Shown piece after piece: positions 1 to 9,265 of a stretch of 46,625 nucleotides of DNA (position 1 is the stretch's first letter; each line of letters begins with the position of its first letter). The stretch lies in contig CAJXOU010000017.1 in the NCBI GenBank assembly GCA_913057645.1, forward strand, positions 1-46,625. Reading direction: 5' to 3'. The stretch is from an uncultured Rhodobiaceae bacterium. Lineage in GTDB: Bacteria > Pseudomonadota > Alphaproteobacteria > Parvibaculales > Parvibaculaceae. The notes under the pieces were generated by a model that did no database searches, was not told where the DNA came from, and saw only the letters and a program-made list of their open reading frames with translations. The position numbers were made by a program, and so were the translations under genes.

Positions 1-1112
1 GGGCGGCGGGGGAGGGGTAGAAGGGGGGGGTCTGGAAGCAGGTCTGGCTCGGGTGGATGGGGATGCGCGGGGCGCGCGCGGCCGGCGGGGGGCCGGGGCG
101 GGACGAACCCCTCGAAAGACCGAGCGCCTGTCAGGAGGTGGCTGACCGGGTCGACGACGCTGTAGCTGAACAGCCCCTCGTCGGACAGCACCGGGCCGGA
201 GGACGCGGTCTGCGCGCCCTCCCAGGTGTGGGGAAGCAGCACCTTCATCGTCTCGTCGTGCTCGTCCGGAAACATGAATCCCCAGGCAGGCGGTGGCGTC
301 CGCGACACCAGCCAGTAGCTCGACGAGTTGAGCATCACGGGGTAACCGGTCGACAGGTCGGCTGCGCCTTCCACGGCGGTCAGCATCGACGAGGCGAGAT
401 AGTTCAGGACGATGACGCCGACCTGCTTGCCGTCCGCCGTCTCCAGAGGCGTCGAGATGCGGATCGTCGGCTTGTACGGTCGCACGACAACGCCATCTTC
501 GACGTTCAGATCGAGCGGCGAGACGTAGATCTGATCATGGGGCAACTGCAGCGGCGCGGTCACATAGGCGCGATCGCCCTTGTACTGCAGCCGCCCCGGG
601 GCCGCGGTGATGGGGGATCCGCCGTTGTAGTTGACCCGCAGAAATTCCATTCCGGAGGGCAGGATGATGCGGACCTGATCGTAGATTTCACGGGATCTGG
701 AAAAATTCTTGAACGCGTTCTCCGCCTTGTCACTGGCGCTCTCGATCGTCTCTCCCGGGGTGTTCAGCAGGAACTCGAACTCGTCGCGCAGATAGAGCAG
801 GTCGGAACGCACCAGCTTGAGGCGTTCGCGGATTGCGCCCAGTTGCGCGAACACGATCCCGCCCTCTTCGGATTTGAGTTGGGCAAGCCGCCTGGCGTGC
901 TCGCGATCCTGGACCACATAGAGGCCCGCTCCGGCCAGAAGCATCGAGCCGAAAAAGAAAATGCTGAACCAGACCAGCACGGATCGCCGGAAATCGCGGT
1001 CGGCGCCGAACCGGTTGGTGATCCGCAGGCGCGCCCTGCCGCTGTCGTCATGGGGACGACGCACGGTTCGCGCTGGGCGGTCCTCTGCGATCGGGTCGGT
1101 GCCTGAAACCAT
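1..1112 (-). CDS. Membrane sensor protein, N-terminal part (runs off window)
   Basis: An open minus-strand frame begins at an ATG at 1112 and runs to the window edge without a stop, about 370 residues. It has a charged cytoplasmic start of about 45 residues, one hydrophobic segment (about residues 47-70, core VWFSIFFFGSMLLAGAG), a helical stretch with KLVRSDLLYLRDE, and then a mixed alpha/beta region that looks like a periplasmic double-Cache sensor (core PTIRISTPLETADGKQVGVI). This is the layout of the input half of a sensor histidine kinase, diguanylate cyclase or chemoreceptor. The output domain lies outside the window, so the class is open. The last roughly 40 codons before the edge become almost pure Pro/Arg/Ala with long G and C runs, which may be poor sequence at a contig end rather than protein. 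The plus-strand frame over the same bases is its antisense shadow. Confidence 0.6.
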   Translation of the reverse strand, partial: MVSGTDPIAEDRPARTVRRPHDDSGRARLRITNRFGADRDFRRSVLVWFSIFFFGSMLLAGAGLYVVQDREHARRLAQLKSEEGGIVFAQLGAIRERLKLVRSDLLYLRDEFEFLLNTPGETIESASDKAENAFKNFSRSREIYDQVRIILPSGMEFLRVNYNGGSPITAAPGRLQYKGDRAYVTAPLQLPHDQIYVSPLDLNVEDGVVVRPYKPTIRISTPLETADGKQVGVIVLNYLASSMLTAVEGAADLSTGYPVMLNSSSYWLVSRTPPPAWGFMFPDEHDETMKVLLPHTWEGAQTASSGPVLSDEGLFSYSVVDPVSHLLTGARSFEGFVPPRPPAGRARPAHPHPPEPDLLPDPPLLPLPRR

Positions 1113-1295
1113 GTCACCTTCCTCTGGTGTTTGTCGGATGATCGTGCATTCGCACCGTCCAGTGCAAATCAGAAGGTGTGTCCGGGCTCCGATCCGCCAA
1201 ATTTCTCGGTCTTGCGGCCGCGCGGCGGGCCCGGCGCACATCAGATGATCGTTCCGGATACCGTCGTTTCCGGGTGCACTGCGAAACCTGTCGAA

Positions 1296-1406
1296 CCATT
1301 TCTGATCGATCAGGTGGAATCACCTGATCGATCAGAAATGGCTCAAGATTCTATCCTTGAGCAATTCCTCTTCGTTCAGATCGGTTCGATCTGAACGGGA
1401 AATGCT

Positions 1407-1407
<1 letters not shown>
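1296..1407. repeat. Cluster of three palindromes (REP-like)
   Basis: Three inverted repeats follow each other between the sensor gene and moxR. The first has perfect 21-base arms (1296-1316 and 1321-1341, core CTGATCGATCAG) around a 4-base loop. The second pairs 1341-1347 with 1356-1362 (GCTCAAG/CTTGAGC). The third pairs 1374-1383 with 1387-1396 (GTTCAGATCG/CGATCTGAAC) and is enclosed by an 8-of-9 matched outer stem at 1360-1368 and 1399-1407. The block ends at the moxR stop codon, so it could terminate or stabilise that transcript. Dispersed palindromes ending in similar GAGCATTT-type sequences are common in Hyphomicrobiales genomes; I infer this is one of them. The rest of 1113-1406 shows nothing else recognisable. 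Confidence 0.75.
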
Positions 1408-2252
<845 letters not shown>

Positions 2253-2416
2253 GATCTGGCTTTCCCCTGGACGCGCGAGGCGACCGTTACCGAATTGCTA
2301 AACGGGAAGGAACCTAAAGGCAGGGCTGTGCCGGTTCAAGGAAAAGGCCTGTTCGGGCATGGGCGGAGCGCTCTCGAGATTTGAGCGGCGGCGGGCCCGG
2401 CCCCGCGCCGCCGCGA

Positions 2417-2463
2417 CGGCAGTTTTTGCCGGGCGGGAACGGGCGAAGCGGCAGCGACTGCAG
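2417..2463. promoter_or_regulatory. ftr-like enhancer pair upstream of flgE
   Basis: Two palindromes of the form CGGCA-N5-TGCCG lie 55-100 bases upstream of the flgE sigma-54 promoter. The one at 2417-2431 (CGGCA gtttt TGCCG) is perfect; the one at 2449-2463 ends TGCAG and matches 9 of 10. They resemble the ftr sites bound by the Caulobacter sigma-54 activator FlbD; the binding protein here is inferred. The remainder of the 2253-2592 gap holds the IHF and sigma-54 sites listed separately. Confidence 0.6.
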
Positions 2464-2486
2464 CCCCGGGCATGGTTTTCGAAATC

Positions 2487-2499
2487 TAACCCATTGTTT
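2487..2499 (-). promoter_or_regulatory. IHF-like site, flgE promoter
   Basis: Read on the minus strand this is AAACAATGGGTTA, one mismatch from the IHF consensus WATCAANNNNTTR. The CCATTG core on the coding strand begins exactly 26 nt before the TGGC of the flgE sigma-54 promoter, the same spacing as at the flagellin and flgF promoters. IHF bends DNA so that a distant activator can touch sigma-54 RNA polymerase. Confidence 0.6.
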
Positions 2500-2516
2500 T
2501 CATTGAAAGAAAACCT

Positions 2517-2532
2517 TGGCCCGCTCCTTGCT
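2517..2532 (+). promoter_or_regulatory. Sigma-54 promoter of flgE-flgK-flgL
   Basis: TGGCCCGCTCCTTGC has GG at 2518-2519 and GC at 2530-2531 separated by exactly ten bases, close to the consensus TGGCACGN4TTGC. Transcription would start near 2543, leaving a leader of about 50 nt before the flgE ATG. Confidence 0.75.
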
Positions 2533-2592
2533 CCCAATGGGCCAGCACGTGTCCCGCTGCGCATTGACGGGACCCACCGCATGGAGAGAGCC

Positions 2593-3957
2593 ATGAGCTT
2601 TTTTGGATCGATGACCACCGCCGTTACCGGTATCCGCGCCCAGTCGAGCGCGCTCGGTCACATCTCGGACAATATCGCGAATTCGCAGACCATCGGCTTC
2701 AAGCGGACGGACACGAATTTCCAGGACATCGTGACGGCCTCGACGAGCCGCAACCACCTGCCGGGCGCCGTGCTCGCGGCACCGGCCTTCACCAACGGGG
2801 TGCAGGGTTCGATCGACGCCTCGGAATCGCCGACCCACATGGCGATCAACGGCGAGGGCTTCTTCATCGTGTCCGCGCGGGCCGGCACCATCGACGGCAA
2901 CCCGGTCTTCGACGGCGTGAACTACTACACGCGGCGCGGCGACTTCGCGATGGACAAGCACGGCTATCTCGTCAATGGCGGCGGCTACACGCTGCAGGGC
3001 CTCGAGATCGATCCGACGACGGGCAACCCTGTCGGCGACACGCCGGGCCGCATCCAGATCAACCGCGACTTCCTGGCGGCGCGGACGACGAGCTCCATCG
3101 GCCTCGAGGCGAACCTGCCGCTCTGGCCGAAGACCGTGAACGCCGATCCGGACGTCGCGAACAGCGAATTGCTGACGGTGGGCCGCTTCACACCGGCGCT
3201 GGCGGACCTCAGCGTGATCTCCGCCGACAATGAAGACATCTTCCTCGACAACTCGCTCTCGGGCGGCGCCGTGACGGCCTATGACGACCTCGGCGCGCCG
3301 GCCAATGTGCAGTTCCGCTGGGCGAAGACCGACAATGCAGCCGGCGGCGGCGATACCTGGAACCTGTTCTACAAGACGAGCGACAGCGCGACCGGCGCGA
3401 CCACCAAATGGACCAATGTCGGACAGGACTATGCTTTCGATGCCCAGGGCCGTCTCAGCCCGGCCGTCGACGCGACCACGGTCACCGGCATGACCGTGAA
3501 CGGGATCGCGCTCGGCAATGTGACGCTCAATCACGGTTCGTCGAACATCACGCAGTACAATGACGAGAACGGCACGGTGTCGACCAACCAGCTCGACCAG
3601 AACGGCTATCCCTCGGGCGAACTGGTGAGCATCGCGGTTTCGGAGAACGGCCGCGTGACCGGCACCTATTCGAACGGCAAGACCATCGACCTCGCCGAAA
3701 TCTCGCTCGCGCGCTTCAACGCGGCCGACAAGCTGAAGAAGATGGACGGCACGGCCTTTGCGGCGACGCAGGAATCCGGCGAGCCGATGCTCGGCGGCGG
3801 CGGCGATATCATCGGTTCGGCGAAGGAAGCCTCCAACGTCGACATCGCCGACGAATTCTCCAAGCTGATCGTGACGCAGCAGGCCTATACGGCGGGCACG
3901 CGCATCGTGACCACGGCGGACGAACTGATCCAAGAAACGCTCAACATGAAGCGCTAA
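2593..3957 (+). CDS. flgE: Flagellar hook protein FlgE
   Basis: FlgE polymerises into the hook, the flexible joint outside the outer membrane. The 454-residue protein starts with the helix found in rod and hook proteins (SFFGSMTTAVTGIRAQSSAL) followed by NIANSQTIGFKR. It has the central GEGFFIV motif and ends with a C-terminal coiled-coil segment (VDIADEFSKLIVTQQAYTAGTRIV). The ATG at 2593 is preceded by GGAGAG; the longer upstream frame lacks these features. It is the first gene of flgE-flgK-flgL, served by a sigma-54 promoter with IHF and ftr-like sites. Confidence 0.96.
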   Translation: MSFFGSMTTAVTGIRAQSSALGHISDNIANSQTIGFKRTDTNFQDIVTASTSRNHLPGAVLAAPAFTNGVQGSIDASESPTHMAINGEGFFIVSARAGTIDGNPVFDGVNYYTRRGDFAMDKHGYLVNGGGYTLQGLEIDPTTGNPVGDTPGRIQINRDFLAARTTSSIGLEANLPLWPKTVNADPDVANSELLTVGRFTPALADLSVISADNEDIFLDNSLSGGAVTAYDDLGAPANVQFRWAKTDNAAGGGDTWNLFYKTSDSATGATTKWTNVGQDYAFDAQGRLSPAVDATTVTGMTVNGIALGNVTLNHGSSNITQYNDENGTVSTNQLDQNGYPSGELVSIAVSENGRVTGTYSNGKTIDLAEISLARFNAADKLKKMDGTAFAATQESGEPMLGGGGDIIGSAKEASNVDIADEFSKLIVTQQAYTAGTRIVTTADELIQETLNMKR

Positions 3958-3964
3958 CGAGACC

Positions 3965-3993
3965 GTGACGGGCGCTCCCTGACGGGGCGCCCG
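3965..3993 (+). terminator. GC-rich hairpin between flgE and flgK
   Basis: GGGCGC and its partner in GGGGCGCCC form a stable stem just after the flgE stop. No U-run follows, so it is more likely a stabiliser or partial attenuator that keeps hook mRNA abundant than a full terminator. Confidence 0.35.
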
Positions 3994-4039
3994 GCGCGAG
4001 GCTGCCACCACCCACAGCATCGAGCCCACAGGTTCAAAG

Positions 4040-5890
4040 ATGAGTCTCTCTTCCGCACTCGGCGCCGCGATGAGCGGGTTGAACGTCTCCCAGGCCGGGA
4101 TCGACGTTACCTCGCGCAACATCGCCAATGCCGGTACCCCGGGCTACACCCGCAAGGTGCAGAACCAGGTCAACGCGCTGGCGGGCGGCGAGGGCATCGG
4201 CGTGCGCCGGGAAGCCGCGCAGCGCCAGATCGACACTTTCCTGCAACAGCAGCTCCGCACCTCCACGGCAAGTGCGGCGAGCCTCAACCTCAAGTCGGCC
4301 ATGCTGGGCCGGATCGACCGCATGTTCGGCACGCCGGATTCGAATTCGTCCATCGCGGGCTCGATCAGCGCGCTTGCGACCATGCTGCAGGAGCTGGCGG
4401 ACAATCCGGAATCGGACGCCGCGCGGCAGTCGCTTCTCGGCGAAGCGGGCAACCTCGCCGCGAAAATGAACACCATGTCCGACACGATCCAGGACATGCG
4501 GCTGGAAGCGGAACGCAACATCGCGGACGGCGTCGAGCAGGCGAATGCGCTGCTGAAGACCATCGCGGACGTCAACAACCAGATCGCGCAGCGCCAGGCG
4601 GGCAACCAGTCGGTCGGCGACCTGCAGGACAAGCGCGACATGGCCATCGACGAACTGTCGCGGCTGATGGACGTGAAGGTCGTCAACCGCGACGACGGGA
4701 CGGTCACGGTCTTCACCTCGGGCGGGCAGTTGCTGCTCGACCGGACGCCTGTCGAACTCGCCTTCGACGAGCGCACGCAGATCGACGCGACCTCCACGCA
4801 CGAGAATGGCGGCGTCGGCACGATCCGGCTCATCTCGGGTTCGAACAGCATCGACCTGATGGCGGCGGGAGCGATCCGCTCCGGCGCGCTGGCGGGCTAT
4901 ATCGAGATGCGCGACGAGGTGCTGACGCAGGCACAGACGCAGCTCGACGAACTGGCGGCGCAGCTTGCGCTCTCCATGTCGGAAGAGACGATTGCGAGCG
5001 ACCCGGTGACGGCCGGTGCGGCGACCGGCCTCGAGATCGATACGAGCTCGATGCTTTCAGGCAACACGATCAGCCTCTCCTATACCGTGGGCGGGGCGCG
5101 GCAGGACGTGACGATCGTGCGGGTGGACGACCCGTCGGTCCTGCCGCTTACCAACAGCGCGACGGCGAACCCGGACGACACGGTGATCGGCGTCAACTTC
5201 AACCAGCCGATGGCCAACATCATTGCCGACCTGCAGGCGGCGCTGCCGGCGGATGTCGTGGTGTCGAACCCGGCGGGCAACACGATCCGTTTTCTCGACG
5301 ACGGCGCGGTGGGCAACAGCGACATCAATTCGCTGAGCGCGACCGTGACGCCCGCGGCGCTCGCGGACGGGACCACGGGCATGGCGCTCTTCGTGGACGG
5401 GCCGACCGGCAAGATCTTCTCGAACAGCCTCGACGTTCCGCCGCAGAAGGCGGGCTTCGCCTCGCGCATCGCGATCAATCCGGCCGTCATCGCGGACGAC
5501 TCGCTGCTCGTCGCCTACGACACCGATACGCCGATGGGCGACACGACGCGGGTGCTGGATCTGATGGCGCGGCTGACCTCGAACAGCCGGACCTATGCCC
5601 CGGAAGCGGGCATCGGCAGCACGGCGACGCCGTTCAGCGGCTCGATCGACGAATTCGCGCGGCGGATCGTTTCCTTCCAGTCCAGCCAGGCGGCAAATGC
5701 GACCCGCGACGCGGAAGCGCAACAGGTGGTGGCCTCGTCGCTGCAGGAGCGTTTCGACGCGGAGACGGGCGTCAATATCGACGACGAGATGTCGAACCTG
5801 CTGCTGCTGCAGAACGCCTATTCGGCCAATGCGCGCGTCATTTCGACGATCCAGGACCTCTTCAATGTGCTGATGAGCATCGGCAGGTAA
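4040..5890 (+). CDS. flgK: Hook-associated protein 1 FlgK
   Basis: FlgK forms the first junction ring between hook and filament. The 616-residue protein opens with SLSSALGAAMSGLNVSQAGIDV and NIANAGTPGYTRK, the flagellar rod/hook signature. It has a heptad-rich helical region (about 80-190, with LQDKRDMAIDELSRLMDVKV) and closes with the conserved C-terminal helix (MSNLLLLQNAYSANARVIST). Length is normal for alphaproteobacteria. It lies 82 bases after flgE and 4 bases before flgL, so flgK and flgL are surely co-transcribed. Confidence 0.95.
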   Translation: MSLSSALGAAMSGLNVSQAGIDVTSRNIANAGTPGYTRKVQNQVNALAGGEGIGVRREAAQRQIDTFLQQQLRTSTASAASLNLKSAMLGRIDRMFGTPDSNSSIAGSISALATMLQELADNPESDAARQSLLGEAGNLAAKMNTMSDTIQDMRLEAERNIADGVEQANALLKTIADVNNQIAQRQAGNQSVGDLQDKRDMAIDELSRLMDVKVVNRDDGTVTVFTSGGQLLLDRTPVELAFDERTQIDATSTHENGGVGTIRLISGSNSIDLMAAGAIRSGALAGYIEMRDEVLTQAQTQLDELAAQLALSMSEETIASDPVTAGAATGLEIDTSSMLSGNTISLSYTVGGARQDVTIVRVDDPSVLPLTNSATANPDDTVIGVNFNQPMANIIADLQAALPADVVVSNPAGNTIRFLDDGAVGNSDINSLSATVTPAALADGTTGMALFVDGPTGKIFSNSLDVPPQKAGFASRIAINPAVIADDSLLVAYDTDTPMGDTTRVLDLMARLTSNSRTYAPEAGIGSTATPFSGSIDEFARRIVSFQSSQAANATRDAEAQQVVASSLQERFDAETGVNIDDEMSNLLLLQNAYSANARVISTIQDLFNVLMSIGR

Positions 5891-5894
5891 GATC

Positions 5895-7391
5895 ATGCAA
5901 GTTTCCACACTTTCCCAGTCCCTCGCGCTGCGCCAGTCGATCAACGACATGCGCGCCCAGTTCGACGACCTGCAGCGTCAGCTTTCGACGGGGCTGAAGA
6001 CAGACTCCTATGCGAAGCTCGGGACGGACCGGAACACGGTTCTCTCGCTGTCGCACCAGCTGTCGCAGCTTTCGACCTATACCAACACGATCTCGAAGAC
6101 GAACATGCGCATCGAGGTGATGACCGATGCGCTGACGCGCGTGAACTCGATCGCGAGCGAAACGAAGACGACGCTGGCGACCTCCGGTTTCGAACTCGTC
6201 AACGGCACGCAGACGACCGCGCAGGTGCAGGCGGGGATGCAGTTCGACGAAATCGTCAACCTGCTGAACCTGCAGGTGGAGGACCGCTATCTCTTCGGCG
6301 GCAAGGACACGCAGACGCGGCCCGTTGCGCTGCCTTCGGACATCCTGAACGGGACGAACGGCAAGGCGGGGCTCAAGCAGTTCATCGACGAGCGGGCGCA
6401 GGCCGATCTCGGCGCGGACGGACGCGGGCGGCTGACGCTCGGCACCGTGGGCGCGGTGACGACGCTGGCGGAAGACGCCGATCCGAGCGTGTTCGGCTTC
6501 AAGCTCGCAAGCGTCGACTCGACGCTCGCCAACGCGACCGTGACGGGACCGGCGGGAACGCCGCCCGCGCTCGGCGTGGAGTTCACCGGGCTTCCGGTGG
6601 CGGGACAGAAGATCGATATCGAGTTCGACCTGCCGGACGGCACGACCACGACGATCTCGCTGAAGGCGACAGCGGCGAGCCCGGCGGGCGAGGGCGAATT
6701 CACCATCGGCGTGGATGGCAACGCGACGGCGGCGAACTTCCAGGCGGCGCTCGACACGGCGATCCAGGAGCAGGCGCAGACGAGCCTCAAGGCGGCGTCG
6801 GCGGTGGAAGCGGCGGACAATTTCTTCGACTATGCCGCGGGCGGTGCGCCGCAGCGCGTGGACGGACCGCCTTTCGACACGGCGACGGGCCTGATCGACG
6901 CGACGGAGGACGACACGATCTTCTGGTACCGCGGCGACCTCACGGGCACGGCCGGCAACAATTTCACGGCGCAGATCGACGAGGGACGGCAGCTCAATTA
7001 CGGCGCGCGGGCCGACCAGGCGGCGATCCGCGACATGCTGAAGAGTTCGGCGCTGCTGACGGCCGTCGAATATTCGGACGAGAACGATGCGGCACAGGAA
7101 AAGTCCTACAAGGCGCTGACGGGCCGCGTTTCCCAGGTGCTGAACTTCAACGGCGTGCAGTCGCTCGAAAGCATCGTGACGGGGCTCGGACTCGGCGCCT
7201 CGACGCTGGCGAAGACGCAGGAGCGGCACGACCTCGTGATGGCCTCGGCGAACGAGCTCATGGGCGACATCCAGAACGCGGACCCCTATGAGGTCGGCGT
7301 GAAGCTCACCACGCTGCAGACGCAGTTGCAGGCGAGCTACCAGGTGACGGCGATGCTGTCGCAGATGTCGCTGGTGAACTTCCTCAGATAG
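5895..7391 (+). CDS. flgL: Hook-associated protein 3 FlgL (flagellin-like)
   Basis: FlgL is the second hook-filament junction protein. The N-terminus (QVSTLSQSLALRQSINDMRAQ, then LQRQLSTGLKTDSYAKLG) and the C-terminal helix (YQVTAMLSQMSLVNFLR) are flagellin-like D0/D1 segments, and DRYLFGGKDTQTRP is the conserved FlgL motif near residue 135. The variable middle (about 190-370) is rich in Ala, Thr and Gly. At 498 residues it is longer than the enterobacterial protein, as is usual in this group. Last gene of the operon; a hairpin with a T-run follows. Confidence 0.93.
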   Translation: MQVSTLSQSLALRQSINDMRAQFDDLQRQLSTGLKTDSYAKLGTDRNTVLSLSHQLSQLSTYTNTISKTNMRIEVMTDALTRVNSIASETKTTLATSGFELVNGTQTTAQVQAGMQFDEIVNLLNLQVEDRYLFGGKDTQTRPVALPSDILNGTNGKAGLKQFIDERAQADLGADGRGRLTLGTVGAVTTLAEDADPSVFGFKLASVDSTLANATVTGPAGTPPALGVEFTGLPVAGQKIDIEFDLPDGTTTTISLKATAASPAGEGEFTIGVDGNATAANFQAALDTAIQEQAQTSLKAASAVEAADNFFDYAAGGAPQRVDGPPFDTATGLIDATEDDTIFWYRGDLTGTAGNNFTAQIDEGRQLNYGARADQAAIRDMLKSSALLTAVEYSDENDAAQEKSYKALTGRVSQVLNFNGVQSLESIVTGLGLGASTLAKTQERHDLVMASANELMGDIQNADPYEVGVKLTTLQTQLQASYQVTAMLSQMSLVNFLR

Positions 7392-7411
7392 GAGCGCGGC
7401 GGCGCGGCGAC

Positions 7412-7439
7412 AAAGGGCCCCTTTCCGGGGCACTTTTTT
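7412..7439 (+). terminator. Rho-independent terminator after flgL
   Basis: GCCCC and GGGGC pair around a 5-base loop, extended by AAAG/CTTT flanks, and the hairpin ends in a run of six T. It lies about 20 bases after the flgL stop codon and closes the hook operon. Confidence 0.75.
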
Positions 7440-7577
7440 CATGCGCGCGTTCCGGGGAGGCGAGGGCGCCGCGACGTCAGGGCCGGCGGCGGCGCGCGGC
7501 AGCTTGCGCAGGCGGGAAAAGGCGGCATGCTGGGCGCCATCACGTCATGCACAAGAAACGGCAGGGAGGAATTTTCC

Positions 7578-8369
7578 ATGAAACTCGACGGCTCCATTTC
7601 CGCGGTCGTGACCGGGGGTGCCTCCGGTCTCGGCAAGGCGACCGTCACGGCGCTGCGCGAGCAGGGCGTGAAGGTCGCGATCTTCGACGTCAACACGGAG
7701 AATGGCGAACGGGTCGCGAAGGAACTCGGCGCGACCTATTGCGAGGTCAATGTGATGGACGAGGCGTCGGTCGATGCGGGCTTTGCAAAGGCGCGCGCGG
7801 CGAACGGGCAGGAGCGCTGCCTCGTCAACTGCGCGGGCGGCGGGCGCGGCGGCAAGACGATCGGCCGCGACAAGAAGACGGGCGAGATCGTGCCGTTCAA
7901 GATTGCCGATTTCGAATATGTGCTGGGGCTGAACACGGTCGGCACGTTCCGCTGCATCGTGAAGAGCGCGGCGGGGATGGCGGCGCTCGACCCGCTGGAA
8001 GGCGGCGAGCGCGGCGCGATCGTCAACACAGGGTCGGTCGCGGCGGAAGACGGGCAGATCGGGCAGGTGGCCTATTCGGCGGCGAAGGCGGCAATCAAGG
8101 GCATGACGCTGACCATCGCGCGCGATCTCTCACGCGAGGGCATCCGCATCAACACGATCCTGCCCGGCATCATGGCGACGCCGCCGATGCTGGGCGTGAA
8201 GGACCGCGCGCCGCAGATCTTCGAGAACCTGGCGGCGTCGGTGCCGTTTCCGCAGCGGCTCGGCGATCCGTCGGAATATGCGGATCTTGCGCTGACGATG
8301 CTCCGGAACGGCTATTTCAACGGGGAAACGGTGCGCCTCGACGGCGCGATCCGGATGCCGCCGCGGTAG
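7578..8369 (+). CDS. Short-chain dehydrogenase, 3-hydroxyacyl-CoA dehydrogenase type 2-like
   Basis: A 263-residue classical short-chain dehydrogenase. The NAD-binding motif TGGASGLG is at 12-19, and the catalytic Ser153, Tyr166 and Lys170 (YSAAK) are all present. PFPQRLGDPSEYADLA and a C-terminus with GETVRLDGAIRM resemble the type-2 3-hydroxyacyl-CoA dehydrogenase/HSD10 group, which oxidises 3-hydroxyacyl-CoA in fatty acid or isoleucine breakdown. The exact substrate is inferred. The ATG at 7578 follows AGGGAGG. It has no evident link to the flagellum although it sits between flgL and flaF, and its stop codon nearly touches that of convergent flaF. Confidence 0.85.
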   Translation: MKLDGSISAVVTGGASGLGKATVTALREQGVKVAIFDVNTENGERVAKELGATYCEVNVMDEASVDAGFAKARAANGQERCLVNCAGGGRGGKTIGRDKKTGEIVPFKIADFEYVLGLNTVGTFRCIVKSAAGMAALDPLEGGERGAIVNTGSVAAEDGQIGQVAYSAAKAAIKGMTLTIARDLSREGIRINTILPGIMATPPMLGVKDRAPQIFENLAASVPFPQRLGDPSEYADLALTMLRNGYFNGETVRLDGAIRMPPR

Positions 8370-8370
8370 A

Positions 8371-8748
8371 TCAGGCGCGGGCGTAGAGGCCGGCGGCGAT
8401 TTCGCGGTTGATCATGATGAGCGTGTCGAGGAGCTGCGGCGCGGGGTCCGTCGCGGTTTCGATCTCGCTGGTGCGCTTGAAGATGAAGATGGCGAGGTTG
8501 GCGATGTTCTGCTTGATCTCGCGGGGGAGCGGGTGCTCCTTTTCGGCCGCGGAGGCGGCGAAGACGGTCCAGATGCGGCGGTTGTAGAGAAGCGCGTCGT
8601 TGAGGGCGCTGGCCTGTTCTTCCGCCCAGTTATCGCGGATGCGCTGCAACTGGCCCGCGGCCCGCGTCAGGATCGAGGCTTCGAATTCGCGCGGATCCTT
8701 CGGTGCGTTGCGTGAGGCGCTTGCGTATGCCTCATGTGCTCTTGACAT
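8371..8748 (-). CDS. flaF: Flagellar biosynthesis regulator FlaF
   Basis: A 125-residue helical cytoplasmic protein with the family signature NRRIWTVFAASAAEKEHPLP and a C-terminal LLDTLIMINREIAAGL. FlaF is needed for flagellin synthesis or secretion in Caulobacter and Brucella, where it works with FlbT. Its start overlaps the end of flbT by 17 bases, so the two are translationally coupled; both follow the flagellin genes in the same direction. Confidence 0.93.
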   Translation of the reverse strand: MSRAHEAYASASRNAPKDPREFEASILTRAAGQLQRIRDNWAEEQASALNDALLYNRRIWTVFAASAAEKEHPLPREIKQNIANLAIFIFKRTSEIETATDPAPQLLDTLIMINREIAAGLYARA

Positions 8749-9124
8749 TCTCCAGCAACCCTCGTTCGTACTCGATCAGCTTGCGAGCTTCCTTGAGGGC
8801 TTTATACATTTCGCCAGTTAAGATTTTACTGTTGATGGCATCGATATAGGCGGATGTCGACGGGGCGGCCTGCACGACATCCTTAACGATCTGGAAATAA
8901 AGCTCGTGATGCGGGCGCGGGTCGGGCGAGAGATACATCATCTGGACGAGCAGATAGAGGCGCTTGCAGGGCGTGTCCGCGTCGGCGGCGCGGAGAATGT
9001 CCTTCTCGCGCAGGATCGGCGTGTCGCCCTCGATGAAGAGGCGGGTGCGCTGGTCGTCGTTGGTGATGACGCTGTCGCCGAGAATGAAGCGTTCGCCGGG
9101 CTTGAGTTCGACCTTGAGAGCCAT
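8732..9124 (-). CDS. flbT: Flagellin mRNA regulator FlbT
   Basis: A 130-residue FlbT protein (LKPGERFILGDSVITNDD near the start, then LYLLVQMMYLSPD). In Caulobacter FlbT binds the 5-prime leader of flagellin mRNA and promotes its decay until the hook is complete; in some other genera it activates translation. The flagellin gene upstream at 10607-11788 has a predicted leader of about 200 nt, which is a natural target. It overlaps flaF downstream. A strong terminator separates it from the flagellin gene just upstream, so it may need its own promoter in 9125-9208, where I see no clear motif. Confidence 0.93.
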   Translation of the reverse strand: MALKVELKPGERFILGDSVITNDDQRTRLFIEGDTPILREKDILRAADADTPCKRLYLLVQMMYLSPDPRPHHELYFQIVKDVVQAAPSTSAYIDAINSKILTGEMYKALKEARKLIEYERGLLENVKST

Positions 9125-9208
9125 GTGAGAGCCGTCCTGGGGGAGAATCCTTCTGCCCCGCCATCCTACCCTGAATCGGCCCGAAGGGGCAGAGCGGCCG
9201 CAGAAGCC

Positions 9209-9243
9209 AAAAAGAAGCGGCGGGAACCGAAGTTCCCGCCGCC
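9209..9243 (-). terminator. Rho-independent terminator of flagellin gene 1
   Basis: An 11-bp perfect stem (9218-9228 with 9233-9243) closes on a UUCG tetraloop in the transcript and is followed by a U-rich tract (TTCTTTTT). It sits 22 bases beyond the flagellin stop codon. Confidence 0.88.
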
Positions 9244-9265
9244 CTGTTCGTTACCGGTATCCGGA

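Noticed and set aside
1-110. Proline and arginine-rich tail of the edge gene
   Set aside because: Long G and C runs at the very end of the window look like low-quality contig-end sequence; I do not treat it as a real protein feature.
57-1106. A 349-codon plus-strand frame at the left edge
   Set aside because: It is opposite the sensor gene, whose minus-strand translation has a membrane helix and a sensor-like domain; the plus-strand product has shadow composition.
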